Positions 48,735 through 57,593 of a DNA stretch of 64,000 nucleotides are shown here, one piece after another. The notes beneath the pieces were generated by a model. It was not told the DNA's origin, made no database searches, and saw only the letters and a list, made by a program, of their open reading frames with translations. The first letter of the stretch is position 1; every line of letters starts with the position of its first letter. A program made the position numbers and the translations under genes. The DNA is from Nucisporomicrobium flavum (GTDB taxonomy: Bacteria; Actinomycetota; Actinomycetes; Mycobacteriales; Micromonosporaceae): assembly GCF_016464385.1 (NCBI RefSeq), contig NZ_JADMLH010000001.1, positions 62,001 through 126,000 on the forward strand, read 5' to 3'.

Positions 48735-49376
48735 ATGATCCGTGTCTTTCTGCTCGACGACCACGAGGTGGTCCGTCGTGGGCTCGCCGACCTGCTGCAC
48801 GCCGCCGGGGACATCGAGGTGGTGGGGGAGTCGGGCTCCGCGCAGGAGGCGGCGCGGCGCATCCCGGCGCTGCGTCCCGACGTGGCCGTGCTGGACGCGC
48901 GCCTGCCGGACGGCAACGGCATCGACGTGTGCCGCGACGTGCGGGCCGTCGACTCGTCGATCAAGGGCCTGATCCTCACGTCGTACGAGGACGACGAGGC
49001 GCTGTTCGCGGCGATCATGGCGGGCGCGTCGGGCTACGTGCTCAAGCAGATCCGCGGCACGGACCTGGTGGACGCGGTGCGCCGGGTGGCGTCCGGGCAG
49101 TCCCTGCTGGACCCGGCGGTGACCCAGCGGGTGCTCGAGCGGATCCGGCACGGCGTGGAGCAGCCCCGCGAGCTGGCCTCGCTGACCGACCAGGAGCGCC
49201 GCATCCTCGAGTACGTCGCGGAGGGGCTGACCAACCGCGAGATCGCCGGGAAGATGTTCCTCGCCGAGAAGACGGTGAAGAACTACGTCTCCAGCCTGCT
49301 CGCGAAGCTGGGCCTGGAGCGGCGCACCCAGGCCGCCGTGCTGGCGACCCGGCTGCTGGGCGAGCACCCGCACTGA
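48735..49376 (+). CDS. devR: NarL/LuxR response regulator (DevR/DosR-like)
   Basis: A 213-residue regulator very close in pattern to M. tuberculosis DosR. MIRVFLLDDHEVVRRGLADLL is the N-terminus, Asp54 in VAVLDARLPDGNG is the phosphorylation site, and SGYVLKQI carries the conserved Lys. The DNA-binding helices are LTDQERRILEYVAEGLTN and LAEKTVKNYVSSLLAKLG, the latter identical in the KTVKNYVS contact residues. ATG 48735 follows a GTAGGAAG site. It is divergent from its likely targets. Confidence 0.92.
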   Translation: MIRVFLLDDHEVVRRGLADLLHAAGDIEVVGESGSAQEAARRIPALRPDVAVLDARLPDGNGIDVCRDVRAVDSSIKGLILTSYEDDEALFAAIMAGASGYVLKQIRGTDLVDAVRRVASGQSLLDPAVTQRVLERIRHGVEQPRELASLTDQERRILEYVAEGLTNREIAGKMFLAEKTVKNYVSSLLAKLGLERRTQAAVLATRLLGEHPH

Positions 49377-49390
49377 CCACGGCGCCGCTG

Positions 49391-50311
49391 TCAGCCGGCG
49401 GCCAGCACCAGCTCACGGATCCGCGGCACGGTGTCGTCCGCGACGTCGAGCACCACACGCGTCTGCCGCCCGGCGGACGCGTCTTCCACGACCGCGCCAC
49501 GGCGGCCGTCGACCTCCACGCGCAGCCCGAGCATCGGGGCGTCCGAGAGGCCGGCGGCTCCCGTGAGGACCGCGGCGGCGAGCGGGTCGTGCAGCGGCAC
49601 CCGCCGTTCCCCGAGCACCGGCTCGTAGTAGTCGAAGTAGCCGGTCAGCATCGCGGCCAGCGCCGTGCTCAGCGGCGTACCGTGCGCGCGCAGCGCCTCC
49701 TGGTCGCCGGGGCCGAACCGGTGCCGCATCGTCACGTCCAGCGGGACCAGCGTCACGGGCCAGGCCGCCGCCAGCACCTCCGCGGCCGCCTCCGGGTCGA
49801 CGGCGATGTTCGCCTCGCTGTGCCCGGTGACGTTGCCCGGCACCCGCACCGCGCCGCCCATGACGGTCACGTCGCGGATCAGCTCGGGCAGGCGCGGTTC
49901 GCGGCGCAGGGCCATCGCCAGGTTCGTCAGCGGACCGGTCGCGAGGATCCGCAGCTCGCCCGGCCGGGCGCGGGCCAGCGCGAGGAGCAGATCGACGGCG
50001 GTCACGGGTACGGGCCCGGCCGCGGCCCGGGGCAGCTCCACGCCGCCGATCCCGTTGCCGCCGTGCACCACCGTGGCGTCGTGGGTGCTCGAGCCGTCGA
50101 GGGCGTGCCGGGCGCCGACCGCCACGGGCACACCACCGCGCCCGCCCAGCGCCAGCAGGTCGAGCGTGTTGCGGGCCGCCTGCGCCGCGCCGGTGTTGCC
50201 GGTGACCGTCCCGACGCCGAGCAGCTCGGCGTGCGGGGTGCCGAGCAGCAGCGCGATGGCGAGCGCGTCGTCCACGCCGGTGTCGCAGTCCAGGTAGATC
50301 GGGTCGCTCAC
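49391..50311 (-). CDS. Inosine/uridine-preferring nucleoside hydrolase
   Basis: A 306-residue nucleoside hydrolase that splits N-glycosidic bonds of ribonucleosides for salvage. The calcium-binding motif is IYLDCDTGVDDALAIALLLG near the N-terminus. TGNTGAAQAARNTLDLL and VMGGAVRVPGNVTGHSEANIAVDPEAA fit the family, with a late HDPLAAAV. The start is GTG 50311 with GAGGGAG upstream. Confidence 0.92.
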   Translation of the reverse strand: MSDPIYLDCDTGVDDALAIALLLGTPHAELLGVGTVTGNTGAAQAARNTLDLLALGGRGGVPVAVGARHALDGSSTHDATVVHGGNGIGGVELPRAAAGPVPVTAVDLLLALARARPGELRILATGPLTNLAMALRREPRLPELIRDVTVMGGAVRVPGNVTGHSEANIAVDPEAAAEVLAAAWPVTLVPLDVTMRHRFGPGDQEALRAHGTPLSTALAAMLTGYFDYYEPVLGERRVPLHDPLAAAVLTGAAGLSDAPMLGLRVEVDGRRGAVVEDASAGRQTRVVLDVADDTVPRIRELVLAAG

Positions 50312-50361
50312 ACGGGCTCCCTCGGGTTGGGCGGGGACGGCTGCGGGTAGGTACGCGGCCC

Positions 50362-51318
50362 ATGACGGAGTACGGAATCCATTGTTCGCACGAGCAGATC
50401 CCGCCCGCCGATCTTCTCGCAGCCGTGATAGCCGCCGAACGGGCGGGGTTCGACGCCGCCATGTGCTCGGACCACTTCTCGCCGTGGAGCGCGCGGCAGG
50501 GACAGTCCGCCTTCGCCTGGTCGTGGCTGGGTGCCGCGCTGCAGGCCACGAACCTGTCGTTCGGCGTGGTCAACGCGCCGGGACAGCGGTACCACCCGGC
50601 GATCATCGCGCAGGCCATCGGGACGCTCGGCGCGATGTACCCGGGCCGCTTCTGGGCGGCGCTGGGCACCGGCGAGTACAGCAACGAGCACATCACCGGC
50701 GGGCCGTGGCCCCGCAAGGAGGTCCGCAACGCCCGGCTGCGCGAGTGCGTCGACGTGATCCGGGACCTGCTCGCCGGCGAGGAGGTCACCCGGGACGGGC
50801 TTGTCACCGTGGACCGGGCCCGGCTGTGGACCCGGCCGCCGGAGCCGCCGCCGCTGATCGGGGCCGCGGTCAGCACCGAGACCGCCGCATGGTGCGCGCA
50901 GTGGGCCGACGGGCTGGTCACGGTCAACGCGCCGGAGGAGAAGCTGCGCGCGATGATCTCCGCGTACCGGGACGCCGGCGGCCGTGGACCGGTCTGCCTG
51001 CAGGTGCACCTGAGCTGGGCGGCGACCGAGTCCGAGGCCGAGGAGATCGCGTACGACCAGTGGCGCAGCAACATCTTCCCGCCGCCGGTCTGCTGGGACC
51101 TGGAGACCGCCGAGCACTTCGACGTCGTGTCGCAGAACGTGACGGTCGAGCAGGTCCGTTCGGTCGTCAACGTCTCCGCGGATCCGGACCGGCACACCGA
51201 GTGGCTGCGCGGGTACGCCGGCCTCGGCTTCGACCGCATCTACCTGCACCACGTCGGCCAGGACCTGAGCGACTTCGTGACGACGTTCGGCGCCAAGGTG
51301 CTGCCCGCGTTGCGCTGA
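50362..51318 (+). CDS. LLM-class flavin-dependent oxidoreductase (TIGR03885-like)
   Basis: A 318-residue luciferase-like TIM barrel. It has EYGIHCSHEQIPPADLL, CSDHFSPWSARQGQSAF and ALGTGEYSNEHITGG, and ends in HHVGQDLSDFVTTFG. The pattern resembles the TIGR03885 group, described as F420-type enzymes that may have reverted to FMN. The cofactor is therefore uncertain. It diverges from the nucleoside hydrolase across 50 bases. Confidence 0.82.
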   Translation: MTEYGIHCSHEQIPPADLLAAVIAAERAGFDAAMCSDHFSPWSARQGQSAFAWSWLGAALQATNLSFGVVNAPGQRYHPAIIAQAIGTLGAMYPGRFWAALGTGEYSNEHITGGPWPRKEVRNARLRECVDVIRDLLAGEEVTRDGLVTVDRARLWTRPPEPPPLIGAAVSTETAAWCAQWADGLVTVNAPEEKLRAMISAYRDAGGRGPVCLQVHLSWAATESEAEEIAYDQWRSNIFPPPVCWDLETAEHFDVVSQNVTVEQVRSVVNVSADPDRHTEWLRGYAGLGFDRIYLHHVGQDLSDFVTTFGAKVLPALR

Positions 51319-51347
51319 CGGGCTGAGCCGCCGGGGGACGGGCGGGG

Positions 51348-52217
51348 TCAGAGGTCGAGCTGGTAGAGCACCGACCAGTGGGTGGGCGCGTACCCCAGGG
51401 TGTCGTTCACCCGGCGCATCGCGACGTTGCTGTCCGCGGTGTCGGTGAGCAGCCCCGCGACGCCCGAGTGCGCCTCGCGGACGTGCAGGATCGCGGCCGC
51501 CTTCATCCAGCGTGCGAGACCCCGCCCGCGGTGCTCGGCCAGCACGCCGGTGCCGTAGTGCTGGGCGTCCCCGGTGCCCGTGCCCGGCACGACGAGCTCG
51601 GTGAAGCCCGCGACGCTCCCGTCGTCCTCACGGATCGCCGCCACGGTGCACAGGACGTCGCCGCGCCGGTCGATCGCCGCGGCGATGGCGCGTACCCGGT
51701 CGACGTCCCACTCCTCGGCGGCGACGTCGGTCTCGTCCATCGGCATGTCGTCCATCGCCCGCCGGGAGGCGGCGAACGAGGGCGCGAGGTCGCCCGCGAC
51801 CGTGCCCTCCCAGCTGTGCAGGCGATATCCCGGGTGCGGCTCGCGCGCGAGGGCGGCGAGCCGGGCGAGGTCGGCGTCGGCGACGGCGAGTCGCGCGAAG
51901 GTCAGGTTCAGCACCGGCCGCATCCCGCGGGTGGCGAGGAACGGCGATCCGCCCGTGACCGGGCCTGCGGTGACCGACCGCCGTCCGAGCTTGCGCGCGG
52001 CGGCTGTCGCCGCCTCGAACAGGGCGGTGCCGACGCCGTGCCGGCGTTCCGCCGGGTGGACCGACACGTCGAGCTCGGCGCGGTGGTCGGCCCCGGGCGC
52101 GGTCGGTACCCGCAGGTACGCGATCCCCAGCGGCCGCCCGTCCTCCCCGGTGGCCACCCACGCCAGCCGGTACGACGACGAGCCCGGTTCGGTGTCCCGC
52201 AACGCTGTGATGTGCAC
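51348..52217 (-). CDS. Tandem-GNAT N-acetyltransferase
   Basis: A 289-residue protein with two GNAT folds. The first has the acetyl-CoA loop VHPAERRHGVGTALFEAA (about residues 53-70), the second VLAEHRGRGLARWMKAA (about 222-240). Only the second is followed by a full C-terminal NVAMRRVNDTLGYAP. One domain may be structural. The start is GTG 52217. The substrate is unknown. Confidence 0.82.
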   Translation of the reverse strand: MHITALRDTEPGSSSYRLAWVATGEDGRPLGIAYLRVPTAPGADHRAELDVSVHPAERRHGVGTALFEAATAAARKLGRRSVTAGPVTGGSPFLATRGMRPVLNLTFARLAVADADLARLAALAREPHPGYRLHSWEGTVAGDLAPSFAASRRAMDDMPMDETDVAAEEWDVDRVRAIAAAIDRRGDVLCTVAAIREDDGSVAGFTELVVPGTGTGDAQHYGTGVLAEHRGRGLARWMKAAAILHVREAHSGVAGLLTDTADSNVAMRRVNDTLGYAPTHWSVLYQLDL

Positions 52218-52244
52218 GCCCCATTGTCGCGCGCCGGTGGTGCC

Positions 52245-52258
52245 GGGAAGCGCTTCCC
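52245..52258. promoter_or_regulatory. AGCGCT-core palindrome (LacI-type operator)
   Basis: GGGAAGCGCTTCCC is a perfect 14-bp palindrome in the 222-base region upstream of the polysaccharide-lyase-like gene. It has the central CG step and AGCGCT core used by LacI-family regulators. Confidence 0.6.
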
Positions 52259-52299
52259 ACGCGCAACCGGTTCCGGGCCGGGAATCCGGCTGCGGTACA

Positions 52300-52317
52300 C
52301 GAGAAAGCGCTCTCTCG
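52300..52317. promoter_or_regulatory. Second AGCGCT-core palindrome
   Basis: CGAGAAAGCGCTCTCTCG is an 18-bp inverted repeat with one mismatched pair. Its centre is 57 bases from that of the first AGCGCT palindrome, which would allow looping or cooperative binding ahead of the lyase-like gene. Confidence 0.6.
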
Positions 52318-52439
52318 ACGGCGAACCTTTCGCCATCCTTAAGTCCGTCGATGCGCGCTTGACCGCGTCCGGTTCGCCGCGATTGAGTACCCGACTGTTA
52401 AGTGCCTTTCCGGTTCCCCGCCCCCACCGGGAGTTCCCC

Positions 52440-53624
52440 GTGCGTAGATTCCCCCGTCGCACCGCCCTGGCCGCCGGCACGCTCGTCGTGGCCGTGCTCG
52501 CCACGGTCGGCGTCCGCTTCACCGCCGACGCCGCCTCCACAGCCGCCTTCTCACATCCCGGAGTGCTGGTCAGCCGGGCGCAGCTCGACTTCGTCAAGGG
52601 CCGGGTCGCGGCCAAGGCGCAGCCCTGGCTCGCCGCGTACGACCAGATGAAGTCCAGCCGGTACGCCTCGCTGACGCGCACGCCGAAGCCCCGCGCGACC
52701 GTCGAGTGCGGGTCGTACTCCAACCCGAACAACGGCTGCACCGACGAGCGTGAGGACGCCATCGCCGCGTACACCGACGCGCTGACCTGGTACATCACCG
52801 GCGATGCGGCGTACGCCAGGAAGTCGATCGAACTGATGGACGCGTGGTCGGCGACCATCCGGAACCACACCAACAGCAACGCACCCCTGCAGACCGCGTG
52901 GGCCGGCTCGGTGTGGCCGCGCGCCGCCGAGATCATCAAGCACGCGTACGGGACGTGGCCGAACCAGGCCCGCTTCGCCGCCATGCTGCGCGACGTCTAC
53001 CTGCCCGTGGTGATCCCCGGCATCCACAGCAACGGCAACTGGGAACTGTCCATGATGGAGGCGGCGGTCGGCATCTCCGTCTTCCTCGACGACCGCTCCA
53101 GCTACGACCGGGCCATCTCGCGGTTCAGGCTGCGTGCGGCCTCGTACATCTACATCGCCGCCGACGGCTCCCAGCCGAAGTACCCGCCGGCCGGCGGCAT
53201 CGACACCCGGGCCGAGCTCGTCAGCTACTGGCAGGGGCAGAGCACGTTCGTCGACGGGCTCGCGCAGGAGACCTGCCGCGACTTCACCCACACGGGGTAC
53301 GGCATCTCCGCCATCGCGCACGTCGCCGAGACCACCCGCATCCAGGGCGGCGACCTCTACCCCGATCTGCAGGACCGGCTGCGGCACACGCTCGGATTCC
53401 ACACGAAATTCGAGAACGGTACGTCGGTGCCCTCGACCATCTGCGGCGGCACCGTGACGAAGGGCCTCGGACCGGTCACCGAGGTCGCGTACAACGCCCT
53501 GCACAACCGGATGGGCATCGCGATGAGCAACACCGAGACGTACACGGTGGCCAAGCGCCCGCAGGGCAGCAACAACCTGTTCGTCGCGTGGGAGACGCTC
53601 ACCCACGCGAACAACCCCGCCTGA
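52440..53624 (+). CDS. Secreted alginate-lyase-family protein
   Basis: A 394-residue exported protein. A twin-Arg-like start (RRFPRRTALAAG) and hydrophobic core precede a cleavage region near ADAAS. The mature (alpha/alpha) toroid resembles the alginate-lyase family: HPGVLVSRAQLDFVKGRV, WPRAAEIIKHAYGTWP and the catalytic-type IHSNGNWELSMMEA. QETCRDFTHTGYGI probably supplies the His/Tyr pair. The start is GTG 52440 after GGGAG. The substrate need not be alginate; other acidic polysaccharides are possible. It is probably co-transcribed with the next gene. Confidence 0.82.
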   Translation: MRRFPRRTALAAGTLVVAVLATVGVRFTADAASTAAFSHPGVLVSRAQLDFVKGRVAAKAQPWLAAYDQMKSSRYASLTRTPKPRATVECGSYSNPNNGCTDEREDAIAAYTDALTWYITGDAAYARKSIELMDAWSATIRNHTNSNAPLQTAWAGSVWPRAAEIIKHAYGTWPNQARFAAMLRDVYLPVVIPGIHSNGNWELSMMEAAVGISVFLDDRSSYDRAISRFRLRAASYIYIAADGSQPKYPPAGGIDTRAELVSYWQGQSTFVDGLAQETCRDFTHTGYGISAIAHVAETTRIQGGDLYPDLQDRLRHTLGFHTKFENGTSVPSTICGGTVTKGLGPVTEVAYNALHNRMGIAMSNTETYTVAKRPQGSNNLFVAWETLTHANNPA

Positions 53625-53650
53625 CCCCCTCTCCCGCAAAGGTTCCCCGC

Positions 53651-55837
53651 ATGAATCCCCGTGGAAAACGGCGTCTGATCGCCGTCCTCGCCTCGACAGC
53701 GGTCGTCGGCGGCCTCGGCGTCGCCGGCGTCACCACCGCCCTGGCCGCCACCACCGGCACGGTCGTCAGCTCCGCCAACGGCAAGTGCCTCGACGTGACC
53801 GACGGCTCCACCGCCAACGGCACCCTGCCCCAGATGTGGTCCTGCGCGAGCGGACCCAACCAGACCTGGACGTACGGCGACGACCAGTCGCTCAAGGGCC
53901 TCGGCAAGTGCCTCGACGTGGCCAACGGTGCCACGACCGACGGCGCTGCCGTGCACCTGTGGGACTGCTACGCCGGGCTCACCAGCCAGCAGTGGACGTA
54001 CACTGCGGGCCGGGACCTGGTGAACGTCAAGTCCGGCAAGTGCCTCGACATCAAGGACAACAACCTCGCCGACGGCGCGAAGCTGCAGATCTGGAGCTGC
54101 TCCGGCGGGGCCAACCAGAAGTGGACGGTCAACGGCGCCACCACGCCCCCGACCACCACGCCCCCGACGGTCCCGCCCGGCACCGGCAACCCGGACCTCG
54201 GCCCGAACGTCACGATCTTCGACCCGTCCATGTCCGCGTCGACGATCCAGAACAAGCTCACCTCGGTCTTCAACCAGCAGGTCAGCAACCAGTTCGGCAC
54301 CCAGCGGTACGCCCTGCTGTTCAAGCCGGGCAGCTACAACGTCGACGCCAACGTCGGCTTCTTCACCCAGGTCGCCGGTCTCGGCCTCAGCCCCGACCAG
54401 GTCACCATCAACGGCCGGGTGCACACCGAGGCCGACTGGTGGCCGGACGGCTCGCAGAACGCCACCCAGAACTTCTGGCGCTCCGCCGAGGGCCTGTCGG
54501 TCAACCCGACCGGCGGCCTCGACCGGTGGGCGGTCTCGCAGGCGGCGCCGTACCGGCGGATGCACGTGCGCGGCAACCTCGCGCTGTCCGACGGCGGCTG
54601 GTCGTCCGGCGGGTTCATGTCCGACACGAAGATCGACGGGCAGATCCAGTCGGGCTCGCAGCAGCAGTGGCTGACCCGCAACTCGCAGATGGGCAGCTGG
54701 TCCGGCTCCAACTGGAACCAGGTCTTCGTCGGTGCCCAGGGCGCGCCGGCGAACAGCTTCCCGTCGCCGCCGTACACGACCGTGGCGCAGACCCCGAAGG
54801 TCGCCGAGAAGCCGTACCTGTACGTCGACGCGAGCGGGAACTACCAGGTGTTCGTCCCCTCGGTGCGCAGCAACTCGTCCGGCACCACGTGGGCGAACGG
54901 CACCCCGGCGGGCACCTCGCTGCCGATCAGCAGCTTCTACGTGGTCAAGCCCGGTGACACCGCGGCGAGCATCAACGCGGCCCTCGCGTCCGGCAAGAAC
55001 CTGCTCGTCACGCCGGCCACGTACCACCTGAACGCGCCGATCACCGTGACCCGGCCCGGCACCGTCGTGCTGGGGCTGGGCCTCGCCACGTTCGTACCCG
55101 ACAACGGCGTCACCGCCATGACCGTCGCCGACGTCGACGGCGTCCGGGTGGCCGGCCTGCTCCTCGACGCCGGCACCACCAACTCGCCGGTGCTCATGGA
55201 GGTCGGCCCGAACGGGGCGGCCGCCGACCACTCGGCCAACCCGACCGTCCTCTCCGACGTGTTCTTCCGCATCGGCGGGCAGATCGCCGGCAAGGCCTCG
55301 GTGTCCCTGCGGATCAACAGCGACGACGTCATCGGCGACCACGCGTGGATCTGGCGCGCCGACCACGGCAACGGCGGCACGGTCGGCTGGACGATCAACA
55401 CGGCGGCCAACGGGCTCGTGGTCAACGGCGACGACGTCACGTTCTACGGCCTCTTCGTCGAGCACTACCAGCAGTACCAGACGATCTGGAACGGCGAGAA
55501 CGGGCGCACGTACTTCTACCAGAACGAGATGCCGTACGACCCGCCGAACCAGGCTGCGTACATGAACGGCTCGACGCAGGGCTGGGCGGCGTACAAGGTG
55601 GCCGACTCGGTCACCAACCACCAGGCGTGGGGGCTGGGCAGCTACTGCTACTTCAACGTCAACCCGTCGGTGGCCAACGCCCGCGCCTTCGAGGTGCCGG
55701 CCAAGCCGGGCATCAAGTTCACGAACATGGTGACCGTGTCGCTCGGCGGCACCGGCACGATCTCGCACGTCATCAACACCAAGGGCGCCGCGGTCACCAG
55801 CGGCCACCAGGTCGAGAACCTGGTCAGCGGGCCCTGA
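53651..55837 (+). CDS. Secreted RICIN lectin fused to a right-handed beta-helix domain
   Basis: A 728-residue secreted protein with a signal to about residue 33 (ALAAT). A ricin-type beta-trefoil of three repeats follows (NGKCLDVTDGST, LGKCLDVANGATTDG and SGKCLDIKDNNLADG, each with a QxW), residues 35-160. A Thr/Pro linker precedes a catalytic-size domain of about 550 residues like GH55-type or F5/8-annotated actinobacterial proteins (YALLFKPGSYNVDANVGF, GLFVEHYQQYQTIWNGENG). It is probably a carbohydrate-active enzyme. It lies 26 bases after the lyase-like gene. Confidence 0.8.
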   Translation: MNPRGKRRLIAVLASTAVVGGLGVAGVTTALAATTGTVVSSANGKCLDVTDGSTANGTLPQMWSCASGPNQTWTYGDDQSLKGLGKCLDVANGATTDGAAVHLWDCYAGLTSQQWTYTAGRDLVNVKSGKCLDIKDNNLADGAKLQIWSCSGGANQKWTVNGATTPPTTTPPTVPPGTGNPDLGPNVTIFDPSMSASTIQNKLTSVFNQQVSNQFGTQRYALLFKPGSYNVDANVGFFTQVAGLGLSPDQVTINGRVHTEADWWPDGSQNATQNFWRSAEGLSVNPTGGLDRWAVSQAAPYRRMHVRGNLALSDGGWSSGGFMSDTKIDGQIQSGSQQQWLTRNSQMGSWSGSNWNQVFVGAQGAPANSFPSPPYTTVAQTPKVAEKPYLYVDASGNYQVFVPSVRSNSSGTTWANGTPAGTSLPISSFYVVKPGDTAASINAALASGKNLLVTPATYHLNAPITVTRPGTVVLGLGLATFVPDNGVTAMTVADVDGVRVAGLLLDAGTTNSPVLMEVGPNGAAADHSANPTVLSDVFFRIGGQIAGKASVSLRINSDDVIGDHAWIWRADHGNGGTVGWTINTAANGLVVNGDDVTFYGLFVEHYQQYQTIWNGENGRTYFYQNEMPYDPPNQAAYMNGSTQGWAAYKVADSVTNHQAWGLGSYCYFNVNPSVANARAFEVPAKPGIKFTNMVTVSLGGTGTISHVINTKGAAVTSGHQVENLVSGP

Positions 55838-55851
55838 CCGGACGGCACGCC

Positions 55852-55883
55852 GCGGCCCGCCCGGGAGGTCCCGGGCGGGCCGC
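55852..55883. terminator. Strong bidirectional terminator
   Basis: GCGGCCCGCCCGGG (55852-55865) pairs perfectly with 55870-55883 around AGGT, between the convergent lectin and ABC-permease genes. Confidence 0.7.
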
Positions 55884-55890
55884 CCCCGTC

Positions 55891-56667
55891 TCAGCGCTGC
55901 TTGTTGTAGTTCCACTTCGCCCACACGTACCCGGCGAGCGCGATGGCGGCGCACCAGGCCGCCGACGCGGCCAGGTCCGCGCCGACCGGCGTGCCGGCGA
56001 GCAGGCCCCGGACCGTCTCCATGATCGGCGTGTACGGCTGGTACTCGGCGAACTGCCGCAGCCCGGCGGGCATGGTGTCGGTCGGGACGAAACCGCTGCC
56101 CAGGAACGGGAGCAAGGTCAGCGGGAGGGGAGTGTTGCTCGCCTCCTCGACGGTCTTCGCCGCCATGCCGAGCGCCACCCCCAGCCAGGTGAACGCGAAG
56201 CTCACCATCGTCAGCACCGCCAGCACGCCCAGCCAGGCGCCCGGCCCCGCGTCGCTGCGGAAGCCCACGGCGACCGCGATGCCGACCACGATCACCAGGC
56301 CGATCAGCGTCTGGATGATGCTGCCCAGCACGTGCCCGGTGAGCACGGAGACGCGGGCGATCGCCATCGTGCGGAAGCGGGCCACGATGCCCTCGGTCAT
56401 GTCCATGGCCACCGACACCGACGTCCCGGTGGCCGCGCCGCCGATGGTCATCAGCAGGATGCCCGGCAGCACGTACGTCAGGTATTCGGCGCGGCCACCG
56501 CCCAGCCCGGCGCCGAGCGTCCCGCCGAAGACGAAGACGAACAGAAGCAGGAAGATCACCGGCATCCCGGCGAGCATGACCGTCATCGCCGGGTACCGCC
56601 GCATGTGCCGCAGGTTGCGGCGCAGCATCGTGCTCGAGTCGCGGACCGCGAGGGCGAGGCTGCTCAT
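55891..56667 (-). CDS. ABC-2 type transporter permease (DrrB-like)
   Basis: A 258-residue membrane protein with six hydrophobic segments. RNLRHMRRYPAMTVMLAGMPVIF and YVLPGILLMTIGGAATG are typical of daunorubicin-resistance-type DrrB permeases, as is FLGSGFVPTDTMP. ATG 56667 overlaps the ATPase gene by four bases. It is the last gene of the RHH-DUF4097-ABC operon. Confidence 0.88.
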   Translation of the reverse strand: MSSLALAVRDSSTMLRRNLRHMRRYPAMTVMLAGMPVIFLLLFVFVFGGTLGAGLGGGRAEYLTYVLPGILLMTIGGAATGTSVSVAMDMTEGIVARFRTMAIARVSVLTGHVLGSIIQTLIGLVIVVGIAVAVGFRSDAGPGAWLGVLAVLTMVSFAFTWLGVALGMAAKTVEEASNTPLPLTLLPFLGSGFVPTDTMPAGLRQFAEYQPYTPIMETVRGLLAGTPVGADLAASAAWCAAIALAGYVWAKWNYNKQR

Positions 56668-57593
56668 CGGGCGGGCTCCTTCGGTGTCGTCGAGGCGGTC
56701 AGCGCGAGGAACACGTCGTCGAGGTCCGGCGTGTGCAGGGCCAGCGCGTCGAGCTCGATGCCGGCTTCGTCCAAAGTGGTCAGCAGCGCCCGCAGCGACG
56801 CCACGCCGCCGTCGCCGGGCACGTCGAGCGTCAGGCCGTCCGGCGGCACGGGAAGATCGAGCAGTCGGGCGGCCCCCCGCAAGCCGTCCGCGCCGGCGAA
56901 GGTGAGGCTGACGTGGCCGCCCGGCACCAGGCGCTTCAGCTCCGCGGCGGTGCCCTCGGCCACGATCCGGCCGCCGTGCAGCACCGCGATCCGGTCGGCG
57001 AGCTCGTCGGCCTCCTCCAGGTACTGCGTCGTCAGGAAGACCGTCACCCCACCGGCGACCAGGCCGCGGATCGTGTCCCAGACCGCGCGGCGGCTGCGCG
57101 GATCCAGCCCGGTCGTGGGTTCGTCCAGGAACAGCACCCGCGGGCTGCCCATCAGCCCCATGGCGATGTCGAGGCGCCGCCGCATCCCGCCCGAGTACGC
57201 CGACGCGACCCTGTGCGCCGCGTCCACCAGGTCGAACCGCTCCAGCAGCGCCGCCGCCCGCTCCCGGCCCGTCCGCCGGTCCAGGTGGTGCAGGTCGGCC
57301 ATGAGCAGCAGGTTCTCCTCGCCGGTCAGGAAACCGTCCACGGCGGCGAACTGCCCGGTGACACCGATCGCGGCGCGTACGGCGTCCGGGTCGGTCCGCG
57401 GGTCGGCGCCGGCCACCCGGATCTCACCGCCGTCCGGGCGCAGCAGGGTGGTGAGGAGGCTGACCGTGGTGGTCTTGCCGGACCCGTTGGGCCCGAGCAG
57501 GGCGAAGATCGAGCCCGCCGGGACGTCCAGGCCGATGCCGTCGAGGACCGTGTGGTTCCCGTACGCCTTACGCAGCCCCGTCGCCGTGATCAT
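56664..57593 (-). CDS. ABC transporter ATPase (DrrA-like)
   Basis: A 309-residue ATPase. Walker A is GPNGSGKTT, the Q-loop TGQFAAVDGFLTGEENL, the signature YSGGMRRRLDIAMGL, Walker B VLFLDEPTTGLDP and the H-region FLTTQYLEEAD. The C-terminal 90 residues form the DrrA-type regulatory extension. With the permease it should export a drug or lipid. It overlaps the DUF4097 gene by four bases. Confidence 0.9.
   Translation of the reverse strand: MITATGLRKAYGNHTVLDGIGLDVPAGSIFALLGPNGSGKTTTVSLLTTLLRPDGGEIRVAGADPRTDPDAVRAAIGVTGQFAAVDGFLTGEENLLLMADLHHLDRRTGRERAAALLERFDLVDAAHRVASAYSGGMRRRLDIAMGLMGSPRVLFLDEPTTGLDPRSRRAVWDTIRGLVAGGVTVFLTTQYLEEADELADRIAVLHGGRIVAEGTAAELKRLVPGGHVSLTFAGADGLRGAARLLDLPVPPDGLTLDVPGDGGVASLRALLTTLDEAGIELDALALHTPDLDDVFLALTASTTPKEPAR

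Noticed and set aside
53357..55954. Long open minus-strand frame opposite the RICIN protein gene
   Set aside because: It translates to Arg/Val/Asp/Gly-rich text without domains. The plus strand has a signal peptide, ricin repeats and normal codon bias.
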